The notes: generated from the letters alone by a model not told the origin. Positions 47,166 through 61,449 are shown, counted from the first letter of the stretch. The stretch: 64,000 nt of DNA from Owenia fusiformis (GCA_903813345.2 CAIIXF020000005.1:37019375-37083374), one strand, 5' to 3'. Translations and numbers: made by a program.

Positions 47166-47440
47166 TACACTCTTGTGTCAATAAGAATGCACAACCCTGT
47201 GACTACATTTTATTGTAACGTTATTGCTATGCAAGCTTAAAGGTAAGGTACAATCTTGTGGTTATCATGTGGCATTAAGTTGGTACAGTCCTGTGGCAAT
47301 AAAAAGGTACAATTCTATGGCAACAAGTAGGTGCACACCTGTGTCAATAAATATTTACAATCCTGTGACTACATTTTATTGTAACGTTATTGCTATGCAA
47401 GCTTTTCCTCTTAGTTCAAGCATTTTATATAACTGTTAAC
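47166..47440. repeat. Duplicated right edge of the 24-bp satellite
   Basis: CTACATTTTATTGTAACGTT followed by ATTGCTATGCAAGCTT occurs at 47202-47236 and again at 47369-47403, each preceded by CAATCCTGTGACTAC-like satellite remnants. The array edge was duplicated as a ~167-bp block. Confidence 0.8.
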
Positions 47441-50400
47441 TTCCCATTTCATTACAGGGGAAGGGAAGATGGTCAGTAAATGAGACAATTCCATATGTGG
47501 AGTATTGGAGGAACAACCGAAATAGTGTCTGACGAGGAGTTCGAAAGTGAGACAAAGCCGGTCAACTTGAGAACTCCACGATGGAGAACAGAAGGCTTTA
47601 ATCAAGATCCAAGATAAAAGGATTCAGGACCGTAAACTTGGAGATTACATCCATGCAGCCATGAGAGAAAGCGTACTGTATAGGACCCTCTGATAGATCA
47701 AAGAACTGTTAAACGAAATACTCTGGTGTGGTCAAGTAGGCGAAACCGAACATAGTCTTTGAAAGACAATAAAGAAGAACCGTTTGAATGAGAGATATGA
47801 AACTCAGGGAATTTGATTACATTAGCTTCATTATGGGTAAAATATTAACGTTAAGCAATAGTATTTATTGTTTTATTTATGTATTAACTGTGTTACGGGT
47901 TGCTCCTACTTTTAGTCACCCTGTAGTTAACGACATAATGAAGAGGTTTGGATTCAGTGAATCTGTAGATTCATAGTATAATTTTACATCATTCATATAC
48001 AACATAATATGGACTGTAAATGCCTGATTATATGTCCGGCCTATATGTCAATTAAAGCTTAATTAATGTAAAATCATGATATAGATTATTAATAAAGCTA
48101 TTAAAAATAAATTGTACATTTTTGCCACATTTATGAAAGTGAAGCAAGGTCATATCGCATTAATATGCTTCAATCATGTCAATATTATAACCAGGACAGA
48201 GTATATACCTCAGCGCCCCCCCCCCCATCCATTAAGAAATCCTGTTTTTATGCTATTAGTACCCTTAAATAAGCACTTGATGTATTTATCATAAAAAGTG
48301 ATGATCAGACTAATAATTTGAAAATACCTCATAATCTAGCGCAAATGCGTTTAGGTATTTATATCATTAATCCAATAGCGTGACGAAACTGGAGCTAAAT
48401 GACCATTGGTACTCAATAAATCCAATCAGAGTATCAACATAACGTTATAAATACCATAAATACTCATTGGTATCAAATAAGATGGATGACGTAACTCGGG
48501 TCAGATGGCATTAATACCCAAATGGATACCCCTGTGTATTTACATGACATGATAAATACACGCTAATAAACTACAAATACATTCCAAGCAGTAAACAAAT
48601 ACATCATAAATAACCAACACTATTCATGGGTTATTTGAAAAACGGTATATGACTTAAATACCTAGTTGGTATTTAGTGATATCTAGCTAAACGAAGGTCA
48701 ACTATTTACGGTGATTGTTAAATTATTTTTCTTAATAATCGCTAAATAGTTTATAAATCCCATGGAGATTTAAGTGCTTTTGACGCAGTGTCGGGCAATA
48801 GCAATAGGGATTAGTGGTACAATTAATTGAAGATATCTCAATACGCATGACGTATAGGCCTACAGAGTGGTCCAAAACAATACAATACTCATTAAAAATC
48901 AAATAAAAATCTTTGAAGATAATTTATTTCCTCATATATTTCGATTTCTGATCATGACTTATGGTACTGAGTACAATCATGGACTTCTAATCATGTCATT
49001 TGAAGTCCATGATTTTGTACATACTTTATTTACCTTATTAAAGATCTAATCGATTGCTAGCATCTACACACACGTTACATATTACAGTTTTCTAATCCCT
49101 AAAATATAGGATACTGTTATGTACTGAACCTTTGGGAATTTATTTATTTTGTACATATACGTTATTTACCTTATTGAAACATATTTTCATTCAATGTTTT
49201 GCATTTTTGGCACATCTTGTACAGATCTGTAGTTTCTAGAACTGGATATTCATATTTTTATATTTAAAATTAACATACTAGTTACAGGTGATAATAAAGA
49301 ATGTCTTATATAGGGGTATAAGTCCTTGTGTGTGTTCAACTGGGACATTCTTTAATGGTGCCACGGTGTCAACGGCACGTTGGACGGTTCATTTGTTAAT
49401 CTCCCATAATGCATCATAATTTTTATGTCACCACCAAAAGTGTTTTTTGTGACGGAGGTTTACTATCGGCGGTTGGTGTTCTGGAGTTCGGCGTATGTAA
49501 CAAATGGCAGATGGTGGCATTTTCATATTAATGCCTTGTTATATCTTATCTCCTTCGTGACTTTATTTGCTTTTGCAAACATCAGCCCGGGAGAAAAAGA
49601 CAGTGATAACTCATGTCTGTTGCAATGTATATATCTGACTAGATCTTCAATGATGTATTGGCCGCAAGACTGTTCCCCCAGCTTTACCTGAGGAAACCTA
49701 ACTAGTGATGGATGGCAATTGAGAAGAATTTGACACATAACTGACCATTGATTATGTGTCGTGTTTTGCCTCATCCGCTTAGAATAAACCCGGAGGGACG
49801 ATATCATTGATGGAGAATGATGAATGAGTAGTTGATGCGGACTACAATCGAGTAGTAGATATTGCCCATGAGAGAACCACGAAGAACATTGTAACTGACC
49901 AATGATTAATTATAGCATTTAATTCAGTCAATCACGAGCATTGGACATCAATGAAACGAGTAATTAGTTTTATTGTATGGTCATCAACGTGACGGGTGGT
50001 TACTAATTGTTGACAACCCAGGATTCTCAAGCGATTCATTTGGCGTCCAAAGTGGACAAGGAACTAATTAATTGGAATATGACAATGTCGCATTTCTTGA
50101 CATTCTTGTCTGAGATTAGCAATACGTTCTATGCTTGATATGGAAATAGTAATGATCAACATTCACATATTCAAGTCCCAATAAAAACTGATTTATGACC
50201 ACCCAAAAAGACTGTTGAGGAAACTCAAGTGTCATTTGAACATGGTATTGAGGTCAACCAAGGTCACTGTTTTTAGAATCTTGCACTGGTCAAATAATGA
50301 TGTAAATGAAAGTAAATCTAGGTGTATATCAATTGTCACAAGTGCACCTGGGTGAATATCATTTTTGACAAGATCTTGGAGTATATCAATTGTCACGGAC

Positions 50401-53400
50401 AAGAACATCTAGTTCTATATCAGTTCTGTTGTGACATGTACGTCCAGGTGTTAATCAATTACGATAGGTCTAAGGATACTGACTGTGACAAGTAAATGTA
50501 GCCTAGGTACGTATTACATGTAGGTTGTGACAATGATGACTGAGAAATAACGGCCGAACGATTGATATTTGAGTTCTCCAGTGATGACAAGTAATCGTGT
50601 CAGTCTAAGTGAACCAGATAAGAGAGATGGTATTGTCGGCTCGAGTGAACTTATAAATCTAATATTTGGCCAAACTCATGTATTCATACATTCCCGTCGA
50701 TGCTCACTTAAGTTTAGCTCGTAATTTTGTAGCTAGAAGTTCAGAGCGATCCTAGATTGTACTTTATATCTTCAATGTCAGCAGCTCTCGGCTTTACTGC
50801 CAAGGTTTGGTTAGGATGAAGTCAGAGGGAGTCGTGCATACCCAAGAGGGAAGGGACAGTAGATGTGACGAACGGGTGTGTACGGGTGGAGATGCACCTA
50901 ATAGGAATTATTATGTGAACATTTCTACCTGTTTTTAGATTCAGATGAAAAATTTGACTTGTGATTCAAGATTTCACCGAAGATATAAAGATGAAAATCA
51001 TGTTGTATTAAATCTATCGATGCATACCATTCGGGACCGAAATATAACCAATTAGTTAAACTGTTTCTTGTTCTGCAATGCTCCAAAGACATTCGATGGA
51101 ATCAAAAGTCCAATTGTTAATTGTTGCCATGACAGATGACACTGCTGATGGTTATGCTTTTGTTGTCTATGTTGTCATGACATCGCTTATTTCAAATGAG
51201 AATAAAAATTGAAATTCTATAATTCTTGGTTTCACAAGAATAGAAAGTAAACGATATTGAAAACATTTGAGTACAAGCGGAAGGCAGTGGTATGCATTCA
51301 GCGGTAAATTGATTGGTTGATTAGTAAATACAAAGATCAGATGAGCTACGGATGTGGTCATTACTGAACGATGAAAGAACTTTCGTAAATTACTTCCATG
51401 TATGCAACGAGATTGCTAATGAACAGTCCGTTTTCATTTGCCATGTTTACATACATCTCAGGTCGTGTTGATAGTTTACATTAACAGATCTTACCAATAA
51501 TAGCACTATTTTAATTAGTGGCCCATCTTTCCATTAAATGTTGGCGCTTGTTCGATAAATTACCTGTAAGTGGCAACTGATCAGACGCAATAAAATCGAT
51601 TAACGAAATGACTAATGAATCATAAGTTTCTTTGCTGTTTCGCCTGCTTTCACTGACACTACTACCTGAGTAGACATACATTCACATATGTTGCTGTGTA
51701 TCTTGCATGATTCAAAAGCACTTACCAAATTGCATCGTGTGAGATCATGGCCTTCTATTAATTTTTCCTAGAAAGGTATTTCTTGTAAAACATGTGATGA
51801 GTACTAGATATGTAGTATTAATTAATATTTTTATAAGATGCCATGAACGCCGATCTGATGAGCTGGAGTGTTTGAAAGCACAATACAGGAAAACCTATCT
51901 CGGTGAACACTTATGATTAGTGAACACCACTTCAAGTCACATTCTACATTGACTCCTGTATAAAATCCACTCTCTAATAGTGAACACCCACATTGAACAC
52001 TTTTTATGGCTCCATAGATGTTCATTATATGCAGGTTTTACTACATAGTATATAATAAACCAACGTTTTCACCAAATGCAATCATTCATGTTTTCTTAAA
52101 TAAATGGGACAAACAACAGCATAGGGCGTTCCAGTATGTCATGCATCTTTAACAGCCTGCAGCACGTTCCTTCTTTGCCATACGCGCAGCTCATTGAGTA
52201 CAGCTTCAATGATTTTGGCCTCTGATTTAATAAGAGATAATCTGAAATCACTCTTGGAAAACGAGCCATTTTGTTTTGAAAATCGTAATAGCATACAAAC
52301 AAACTTTGACAGGTCTATTGAAGATGAATTTCATTTTGACATTTTTCATACTTTTTATTTTTTGTCCATATCTAAGATTGGATCCAGTTTCACTTGACCA
52401 TCGTGACACTTTTGAACGTAATTTACATGTACATCAAAATGTGTTAATAAAAAAACAGCAGATATAAGTTGAAAATCAAAGTTGTATTTTAAGATAACTG
52501 GCTTTTTTTGTGTGTTTCAATGAAGGTGCAGCATTACACGATTGACTCCTCGCCTACCTTAATATGTGCACACTGCACACTGATGTTTCTAGATTCTGAC
52601 ATAAGAGCTGGCCGCAACATATAACTTATGTCTTATAAAACGTATTGGACACAATACTTCGTGAGCTGTCACATAACTTTCACAACGTCTGGTTATTTTC
52701 TAGATTTATTGACGGTTGCTATTAATGTATCATAGACACGGTAGAAACGCCATCTTAGAAGATAGATACAGACTGTCGGATCAATCGCCGAGTTAGAAAC
52801 CTGAGCTATTTTAGAGCACTTTCCATATTCCAATACAATTTTTCAAATTACAACGAGATTACGTGGGTTTAGGACAACCGCTTCATCTGTTTAAAAATCG
52901 ATCAAATCATATTCGTTTCGTAACTTGGTTTGGTTATCTCTAAAGGCTTGTATCACGTAGCTCATATCCTCAGATTACATCCCAAAAATCAAATGATTAA
53001 TTTCAACCTAAAAGATATTATTATTAAGCTTCTTGACTATCTCGTTAATTATCTGTCTTTATTCTCCCACGATATGGCCCAATTTTTAATTGGACCTCAC
53101 ATGAACTTTTTGAGGCAGGCACACGCTCCCCAGTTGCTAAACTTTTTAAGGGGACTGTATAGAGAACTGGGAAATAAGGGCAGTTTTCTTGTATCACACT
53201 CAATTTTTCACCATCTCGGGTTTAGCATGTCTTTTAATCGCAAATGCTTATTTTTCTACCCAGCATGCAACGGTAATCAAGTGGCACTGGTCTCTCAGGC
53301 ATGAAAGGAACAAAATATCAAATGAATTCAACAAACTGTTCAAAGGTGATGCATCGCAAATATGTCAGCACAGGTTGTTTTCTGCAAATGATTTCCACAT

Positions 53401-56400
53401 AGCCTCCTTGAAGTCGTATGCACACACATGGTCTGAAGATTAAGTTACATTTTTCATTTTGATCAACATAATGAAAACTTCAATAAAAGTTATACAATTT
53501 CATCATCGATAGAGAAATATTTCTCAAGGGATGTTAAAAAGCGACAGGCAAGCGCCTCGTCTGCCCCATCCTGGTTACGCTATCTAGTGTATTCATTGTA
53601 TATGAATTAAAGAGATCGAGTCGTTCAGATTTCTATTCTGGACAATCAGCAATGTCTCAATATAATTGCTCATAAACATCATATATTCCTTAGATATACC
53701 TTGAGACCAAATCATAAGCATGATATCAAATCAACAACATATTGAGGATATCAACAGGACAACCAAAAGAACAACCAACTCTCAGAATTGAACGCAATAA
53801 GTCGAAAACAGAATACAATGTTTTTTGGGGGATTTATCTATGTTTTAACCCCTTAGAAGTAATAAATATGGCTTCTCTAAGCCAAAATAATCTGAAGGAA
53901 AAAGCCAATCAGACTGGAATAAATTTGTGCGGGCTTTTTAAATTTAAATTTAAATTTCTATTGATGTAAGTGGAAATTCATGGCTAGGAACAATCATCAC
54001 CTCAGAATTGATAAGTTGATAAACACACTTGTTTTACATCAAATAACATGAAAAAATCAGGGGGTTACTCTAATTGTGTTTTTAGGAGACACGATCTCTT
54101 TAAGTGCTTTTAAGAATGCATCAGATTTTAAAGGTTGACACCCCCAGCTTTCTAACGGTATATAGGATCCGCTTGAGGCAAATTGTGTCTCACTGTTGAT
54201 CTCTGATGCTCCATGCCACTCAAGTATAAACACCATTAAAGATGATAAAATTACTTTTTTGCAATCTGTCTAATGGTGTGCTAAATGTGGGATTAACTAT
54301 GTCGAGTCACAATGCTCTGTTCAATTTCCCCTTCGTTGAATAATGTTAGTTTAGCTTTCAAAGGAATTCACTTAACAAGTTTGATTTAACGGATATGCCT
54401 CGAAGAAACATTTTTAAAGCAAAAATGGAACAGTATTTAATTTGTAATTAAAATTGGTTATTTTCGAACCAATGAGATTCTGACCAATCAGTTTCGGACC
54501 ACTGGGTTTTGGACCATTATTATAAACAAAGCTAAAGCAAGATTTGAGGGAGCTTTTTCGTATCAGTTTCGAATACCTGATTCAATTCAATTCCAGTCTG
54601 CCTATTAAATTACAGTGGTATTATGCCAGGACACGTAAATCATTTGGCCATTTTCCGCTCTTTAGGTTAATTGCCGGCTTGGGCCGTAAAACTGACCTTT
54701 GAAATGGAGATTAAACAGAAGTTCGACATTGAATAAGATAAACTGATATTTTATTCAGATTTCATTCCATTTAGAATTGGCATTTTCTCACTTTCTGTTC
54801 ATAGAATCTAGGAAGGCATGCTTAGAGTAATGATAACGTCACCTAGCTGCTAAATTATCGCAGTTTCTTACTTTCATCATTTCTCACTTATTTCTAACAA
54901 ATAGAAAATATCTGATACAAAACTGTTTCTAATAACAAACCACTTAATAATATACGACGATGATCTATAAAAAGCATTATTATTATCACGACTGAAATAT
55001 GAACCAGATTGATTAAGCATGTCAGGAAATATTGAACATAGCCAGTTCAGATTTATTTATATTGATAGTGGCATCCAATGATTACGTTTTCCTTTGATAA
55101 ATTAATTGAAACATCTTTTGGACACAAATTGTGATATCATTTAACCCAGTGATGTTGACTAATATCTTTGATGGTTAGAACTGCTCATCCCCAAACAACA
55201 AATATGATGTGATTAGACTATATCCCCAAGGTCTACCAACGATGCGTATGTCCAGATTATTGTTTTGTTTTGAAATATATATATCGCATATCGCATCTGA
55301 CAGGGGATCATCCCGTTACTGATCTCTCTCGCGATTGATCTTGCCTCATTTAGGCGCCAGATTCAAACTTTCCCAAAGACGTCTCTTCAGTCTTCATGCA
55401 CTATGATGGAATGGCCCTTCTTGCCTTGTTGTGACACTTCTTGCTCAATGAATTTGTAAAGCCTACTTTTTGATAGTGAGAAGAACATATGTGCATTAGG
55501 AACCAATTTGAAAGAACAGTAAATACTATATTCAGGGACGTAGCCAGCTTTCAGTCAAGGGGGGTTCGATCGCCCAAAAATTTCGAATTTCAGTCAGGTG
55601 GGGTGCGACTGTGGCATAAACAAGCCAAAAAATTAAGATTTATCTTGAATAAAATTGATGCAACTTTCTTCAAAATTGAGCTAGAAGCTTCAAATAAAAA
55701 GCATTTTAAAGCTCTTTTCCTCTTCTTTTCCTCTTCTATCGCGTATTTTCTTATTGGTTATGAGGGGGGGGGGGGGGTCGCACCCCCTGTCCCGCTGTCC
55801 CCTACCCAAAAAGTAGAAGATGTTCAGTGTTGTATCACTTGATCGGATCACTAAACAACAGATAAACAAACAACAAGGCAACCAAGCAAACGCACATGTA
55901 ACTCCATAATATGGATGAACGGGACTGACCAGAACAATGTTGAGGCATTTGCATTGAAAGGTGTTTATTACTAATACCATGCCTGGAGGAACTTAAAGTA
56001 CTATCATTATTGATTATTAATAAAGAATCCACAGGACAAGTTCTACCCCGGGAGTTCTACTGAGCAAAGAATTTGAATGATTTGAGACTTGAGTTTTAAA
56101 AATTTGCCTTTGTAAAAAATTAAGAGCTTCTCTATATCTAGAGGCGCTATGGAAGATGTAATAAATTCTATCCGTTCGTTGTAAGAAATGGACGTATTGA
56201 CACATGTTTGCTTGCTATTTGGCTGAAGCAACAACATCGGAGGATCCCTTTCAGATTCTACCTTTCAAACAACTCAAATTTCATTGCTCGAAGGCTTTTA
56301 TTTTGAAAAATCATGAATGTTTAGACACTTTTAATGGAATTTAAACCAGCAACACAAGTAAACTCTGTTCCTTCAATGTTTGATTATTTACAGTCATTTG

Positions 56401-57000
56401 TGGTCAACAGCGCTTGTAGAGACAGTAAGTCAGATTTGCATTGCTTCAGTCATTTCTTAAGAAACGTAAGGTCAAAACTTCTTCATAATACACCTTATTG
56501 AAATGTAGTGAATATATTGACTTTAAGAATCAATTTTAAAATATTTACTGGAGTCACATTTTAAAGTACTATTTTGAACATCAAAGGGCTTACCAGTACT
56601 TACCTCAAATACCTTGATCTGTTAATTAACATCGTGGCTATATCACATTGGAATTTGCATTTACAGATATGCCAAAAGCAACGCCAGCGAATAAAAATAA
56701 ACAAACAAGGAAAACTGAAAATGAATTACAGATTTTGTCATCGACTGTTCTCAGATGCTCTTAAGATTTGCCACGAGGATAGTTCTTGAGAATAAAATTA
56801 CGCGTAAGAAAAATAAAGATAATGCGATTCAATAGCTACGGTATCTTAAGTTCACGACAACGAGGTATCATGCTAATCTTCATATGAATCAATACATGGA
56901 ACACAATGTATTTGTAATTAAAAGTCAACTACCGATTTCTTGCTGATGTTCATAGATGCTTACCAAGGTAACGTTAATTATGTTGATATAATATAAGATC
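47441..57000. other. Long stretch with no recognisable gene
   Basis: Only short open frames without recognisable motifs. Notable items: AAATACC-rich block 48320-48790; poly(C) at 48216; dispersed repeat 49423-49545; weak ~45-bp degenerate tandem at 50290-50480; a decayed ACGTAGCCAG MITE-like start at 55535 with a G-tract at 55764. The 52930-53443 region has two overlapping frames of 124 and 84 codons that I do not recognise. Possibly intergenic regulatory DNA or introns of an unseen gene. Confidence 0.4.
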
Positions 57001-57019
57001 AATGAGACATATCTAAGCA

Positions 57020-57560
57020 AGGTAACGTTATGATTAACTTTCCAACGATGCAAAACAACCAAAGTAACGTAATGAGTGACGTACCAACGAAGTAAAACAA
57101 CCAAAGTATTGGAACAAGGTAACGCTATGAGTGACGTACCAACAGTACCAACGATGCAAAACGACACCAAAACATAAACAAGGTAACGTACTGAGTAACG
57201 TACAAACGATCGGGTAAAACAAACAAAACATAAACACGTTATGAATGACGTCAAAACGATGCAAAACAACCAAAACATAAGCAAGGTAACGTACTGAGTA
57301 ACGTACAGACGATCGGGAAAAACAAACATAACATAAACACGTTATGAATGACGTCAAAACGATGCAAAACAACCAAAACATACAAGCAAGGTAACGTACT
57401 GAGTAACGTACAGACGATCGGGAAAAACAAACATAACATAAACACGTTATGAATGACGTCAATTAAACGATGCAAAACAACCAAAACATAAACAAGGTAA
57501 CGCTATGAATGACGTCCCAACGATGCAAACAACCAAAACATACAAGCAAGGTAATGTTGT
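57020..57560. repeat. ~105-bp minisatellite
   Basis: Units begin AAGGTAACGTACTGAGTAAC (57180, 57283, 57388; variant at 57494) and contain GAATGACGTC, AACGATGCAAAACAACC and ACAGACGATCGGG. Four good units plus decayed ones on both sides, including many GGTAACGT fragments. The overlapping minus-strand open frames (SRSSVRYSVRYL cycles) are produced by the repeat. Confidence 0.85.
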
Positions 57561-60174
57561 GATTAACGTCCCAACGGTGCAAAACAAACAAACCATATTC
57601 AAGGTTCGATAAAACATTAAAAAACCAACCAAGCTATACACAACCAAGCTAACGTAAAATGAACTTTGACCAAACGATATAATACATTAAACTAAGGTGA
57701 CGTAAACATGAACTTAGATCCAAAAGAAATATAGAATAGAATACAATACAATTACAATACAATAACAAAGGTAAAACAAAACAAGAACTTTGACCCAGAG
57801 ACGTAATTCAACAAATGTAACTTACATCATGGAGATCGATCAAGGACGCTACATAAGAACTGAAAAACATGATCTTTGACACAAGACGCTGCAATACCTA
57901 GATAATGTAAAACAAGAACTTACCATGACCAAGGGCCAAGGTAACGTAAACTTTATTATAAACTTAGACCAACCATGCAACACAAATTCCAAAGATCAAT
58001 GATTCGCGACACAACATTGTACCCACCCAAGGTGAAGTAAGTGATGATAAGATGATGAGACGTCGCCCTATATTATATTATAAAAGGTCCAAGTGTCAAG
58101 GGGTTAGAATAACCCATACAAATAGAGTTCTTAATTTGCTTGATATATTACAGAGTCTAAATTGTTTCCATTTAATTGAGAGATATGGGCTGTTAGTTTA
58201 ACATCATATAGCTATGTCTCACTGGTTTGACACAAGAATTAATTTCCTTTCGTTTATCTTAATGATTCGATAAGACCGTTTGATTCTTTTGCAGGATTAA
58301 TCACAACGGACACAAAGAGTTCGACTCCAACATCAATGTCGCTTCGTATACAATGAAACAACTGCAATGAAGAGTGATGTGTAGAAACTACAATAAATCA
58401 TATCGAATCAATAAATTGATTTGAAGACGCTTCTAAATGTATTGCGTAAGTGATTAGAGAAACTCAATGATGACGATATTAAAACAGAAGAAAGTGGGGA
58501 CATACGAGACATACTCGTAATCATATGCGTATGCGTAAATGAATTTGTTCCGATCTTTGTTAATTTCCATATTTGATATTTCGATGCCAGTTAAGACTTT
58601 CATGAAGAAAAAAGTTGAGGAGAGCTAGGACATTATGAGATACAGACCAAAAGGGTCAGCTATCCGGGCAGATATCAAAGTGGACCATCCATCGTGTTAG
58701 ACAAGAATTTTACTTTCCTTGCAGTAGTTTTGACAGATTCGACAGTTTCGAGACGTTCAAAGCAAAGAGGCCTGTCGACGCCAGATACACTGCAACCATT
58801 AGTACGAGTAGAAAAACCTGTACAACAGAATTTTTTTCATTATTCATATTTTTATCCATAACTCACGTCGAGTAGAGTATAGATATTACTAGCAAGTGGA
58901 TTTAACATTCATAAGTTCTTGTGGTAGCTGATTAAGTTCTCAGATTCACTTGCAGGTTTTCTAGCTAGACAACAGAACCCGGTACATGCTATCGTTCAAT
59001 TCATAATTCCATTACAAACGAATCAACATTTGCAGGTGAGCATTGTCTTCGCACGCGACGTAAGTAGGAGAAATTGTTGATATAAGGACATAGGCCAATG
59101 CAACGAACCTTCCCACCGTATGTCACACAACTGTCACATCATAATGTCATTGCGAGTCATGAAAAATGTTATTTGACAGGTCGCTATCGGGAGGATTTGA
59201 TTACACTATCTTTATAATCTGGCGAGAACGTCATTGAGATTGAAACGAAGAATCTACAGACACGCAATGGAAATGTGACTTCGTTAAGCGGATAACATTA
59301 TTTTTATAGATCACAGATGATACACTACTCAGGCATTTGGTTGCGCGCAAAATAAACAGTCATAGTACAATGTTATTTGCTGCAAAAGTTGAATACGTTT
59401 ATAACAACCAAATCGACAAAAAGAAAGCTCACAAGTGATTGAACCACTGAGGGAGTAAGCTTTAGCCGGCGATTATCATTATTAGAATAATCTAAGTAAG
59501 TAACGTAAGGGTCTGAAACTATCCAGGGCACTGTGGAGTAAAAGACGAGAACATTTGGAATTTTGAATCACTTGGAACCAATGAAGTGTGAACGTAGTTC
59601 ATTATTGAGCCATATATTATAGATCAGTGCATTTCTAAAGAAGATCCAAAAATATAACAGCGTGATTTAAGGATAGCAGGAATCGCTAATGCTGATAATA
59701 CCTGCAATTAATGACGTAAAAGCGGCCGTAAAAGAAATCTATACTCTGATTGTAAAGAATATCGCTGTGGTGAGATAGCCCGGGGTGAGGAGAGATACGG
59801 GTTAAAAGGGCCTAACATCGATCGCTTTTGGAAAGCCAACAGAGACGTAAGATTCATCCTGAGATATTATATAGGAGGGTCGGATTAACTTGTTGGATTA
59901 AACAGTTAGCGATCACATGAAACGATGCGCTTAGTTGAAGAATATCTATTCGGCCGGTGCTCTTTACTCAAGTTTTCAACTCGGTGAGATTAAACAAATT
60001 TTAGCTAATGGTATTTAAAGCAAGACACTTAGCAGACAATCTATTATTATGAAGCTTAATGTGCGCAGAACAAGAATATGTTCAAGTTGAAATCTTCTTA
60101 AGATAAAGTGATGCAAGGCCACAGGGTAAGATAAAAGACGGTAATAAATAAGCATCAGTCTGAACACATTTACA
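57561..60174. other. Upstream flank of the GPCR gene; no gene recognised
   Basis: Decaying GGTAACGTAA fragments continue to about 57960. The remainder is unique AT-rich DNA without a recognisable exon. The receptor promoter presumably lies here, but no core element could be assigned with confidence. Confidence 0.35.
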
Positions 60175-61449
60175 ATGAATGAAACATCATTCCAGTATGA
60201 TAATATAAAACAACATAAAAATCTTACGTTCAACATTAACGTAAACGCTACTCATAAACCAACATGGACTTCTACAGAAAATGGTAAAATTGCGATTGCA
60301 GTTTGGAAGTATGCATCTCCATGTATATTTGCATTGGGGACTATAGGAAATCTTTTATCCATCGCAGTTCTTCTCAGAAAACGTATGAGGAAGTTTTCCA
60401 CGAGTTTATTTCTGGTTTTGCTCGCACTATCGGATTTAGTGCACTTACATTCGGGACTATTACGTAGCGTTATATCCTATAGTACCAACGCTACGTACGT
60501 AAGCCACGTCGAGGTGACCCAGGCAGGGTGCAAGGTACATTATTTCTTCACGTACTTTTCCGTTCATTACAGCGCTTGGGTGTTGGTAGCCGTTTCAGTG
60601 GAAAGAACTATCGCAGTTTGGATGCCTTTTAGAGTGAAACAACTCTGTAGCCGTAAAAGTTCAGCCATAACATTGTTTATCGTCGGGATATTACTGACGG
60701 CGGCAAATCTGCATTTCTTTTGGACTGCTGGGATAATCCCAGCCCCCAGAAAGCGCAACTCCACGATCTGTAACTTATCGGGGAACCAATATAAAGTATT
60801 TTGGCGTCAGTACTGGCCATGGATTGACGCGACTCTTCGCTCATATCTACCATTCACCTTAATTGTTTTGAGTAACTCTCTGATTATTGCAAAAATATTA
60901 CAGACAAGACGTCAACGTAAACTTTTAACTTCTAGAACATGCAACCATTCCAATGGGATAACGTCAATGACGGCAATGCTCATAGGCATCAGTATAGGTT
61001 ATATCATAACAACCTCTCCAATTTCCGTATTCTTCGCCTATGTGAATTACATTATGTACCACCATGGCAAAATTCCTGATCAGTTTGTAGGATCTTTTCA
61101 GCTGGCGTACGCAGTGTGCATGATGCTACATTACTGCAATAACGCCGTCAATTTCCTCCTGTATTGTGTAACAGGGCCTCGCTTCCGCAAGGAGCTCATC
61201 GTCATGTTCTGTTGCCTGAGGACGAGCACCCTTCAGTACAAAGGCTACTACCTCAAAAAGACAAGTTACGCGTCAAACGTTGACGCTACGAAGACGACGC
61301 GCTACAGTCTAAGTAGCTCGCGTTCAAATGGCGGATCACGCACCAGCAGAGGCAGTGCTAAAAATAACAATTCGAGACAATCTCAATCTAGAAATCAAAC
61401 GTATTTGTCACCCCCATCACCTCGGAACTCTCCCATGACAATCAGGTGA
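60175..61449 (+). CDS. Intronless rhodopsin-like (class A) peptide-type GPCR
   Basis: 424 residues with seven hydrophobic segments. N-terminus with glycosylation sequons at N2, N16, N24; TM1 with GNLLS (N59); TM2 LALSDLV (D87); C119 before TM3 and C199 in the second extracellular loop for the conserved disulfide; E143-R-T in place of DRY; TM4 end NLHFFWT; YWPWID before TM5; TM6 with P282 but no CWxP Trp; TM7 NNAVNFLLY (323-330), where Pro of NPxxY is Phe. The cytoplasmic tail (about 335-424) is Ser/Arg/Asn-rich. These features fit FMRFamide/neuropeptide-receptor-like orphans expanded in lophotrochozoans. The ligand cannot be told from sequence alone. The whole receptor sits in one exon. Confidence 0.93.
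   Translation: MNETSFQYDNIKQHKNLTFNINVNATHKPTWTSTENGKIAIAVWKYASPCIFALGTIGNLLSIAVLLRKRMRKFSTSLFLVLLALSDLVHLHSGLLRSVISYSTNATYVSHVEVTQAGCKVHYFFTYFSVHYSAWVLVAVSVERTIAVWMPFRVKQLCSRKSSAITLFIVGILLTAANLHFFWTAGIIPAPRKRNSTICNLSGNQYKVFWRQYWPWIDATLRSYLPFTLIVLSNSLIIAKILQTRRQRKLLTSRTCNHSNGITSMTAMLIGISIGYIITTSPISVFFAYVNYIMYHHGKIPDQFVGSFQLAYAVCMMLHYCNNAVNFLLYCVTGPRFRKELIVMFCCLRTSTLQYKGYYLKKTSYASNVDATKTTRYSLSSSRSNGGSRTSRGSAKNNNSRQSQSRNQTYLSPPSPRNSPMTIR

Noticed and set aside
52930-53443. Overlapping ORFs of 124 and 84 codons
   Set aside because: No recognisable motif, no partner exons, and composition like surrounding DNA; unsupported as a gene.
57034-57484. Minus-strand hydrophobic ORFs with SRSSVRYSVRYL cycles
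   Set aside because: Generated by the ~105-bp minisatellite; several frames open at once and no membrane protein family is recognisable.
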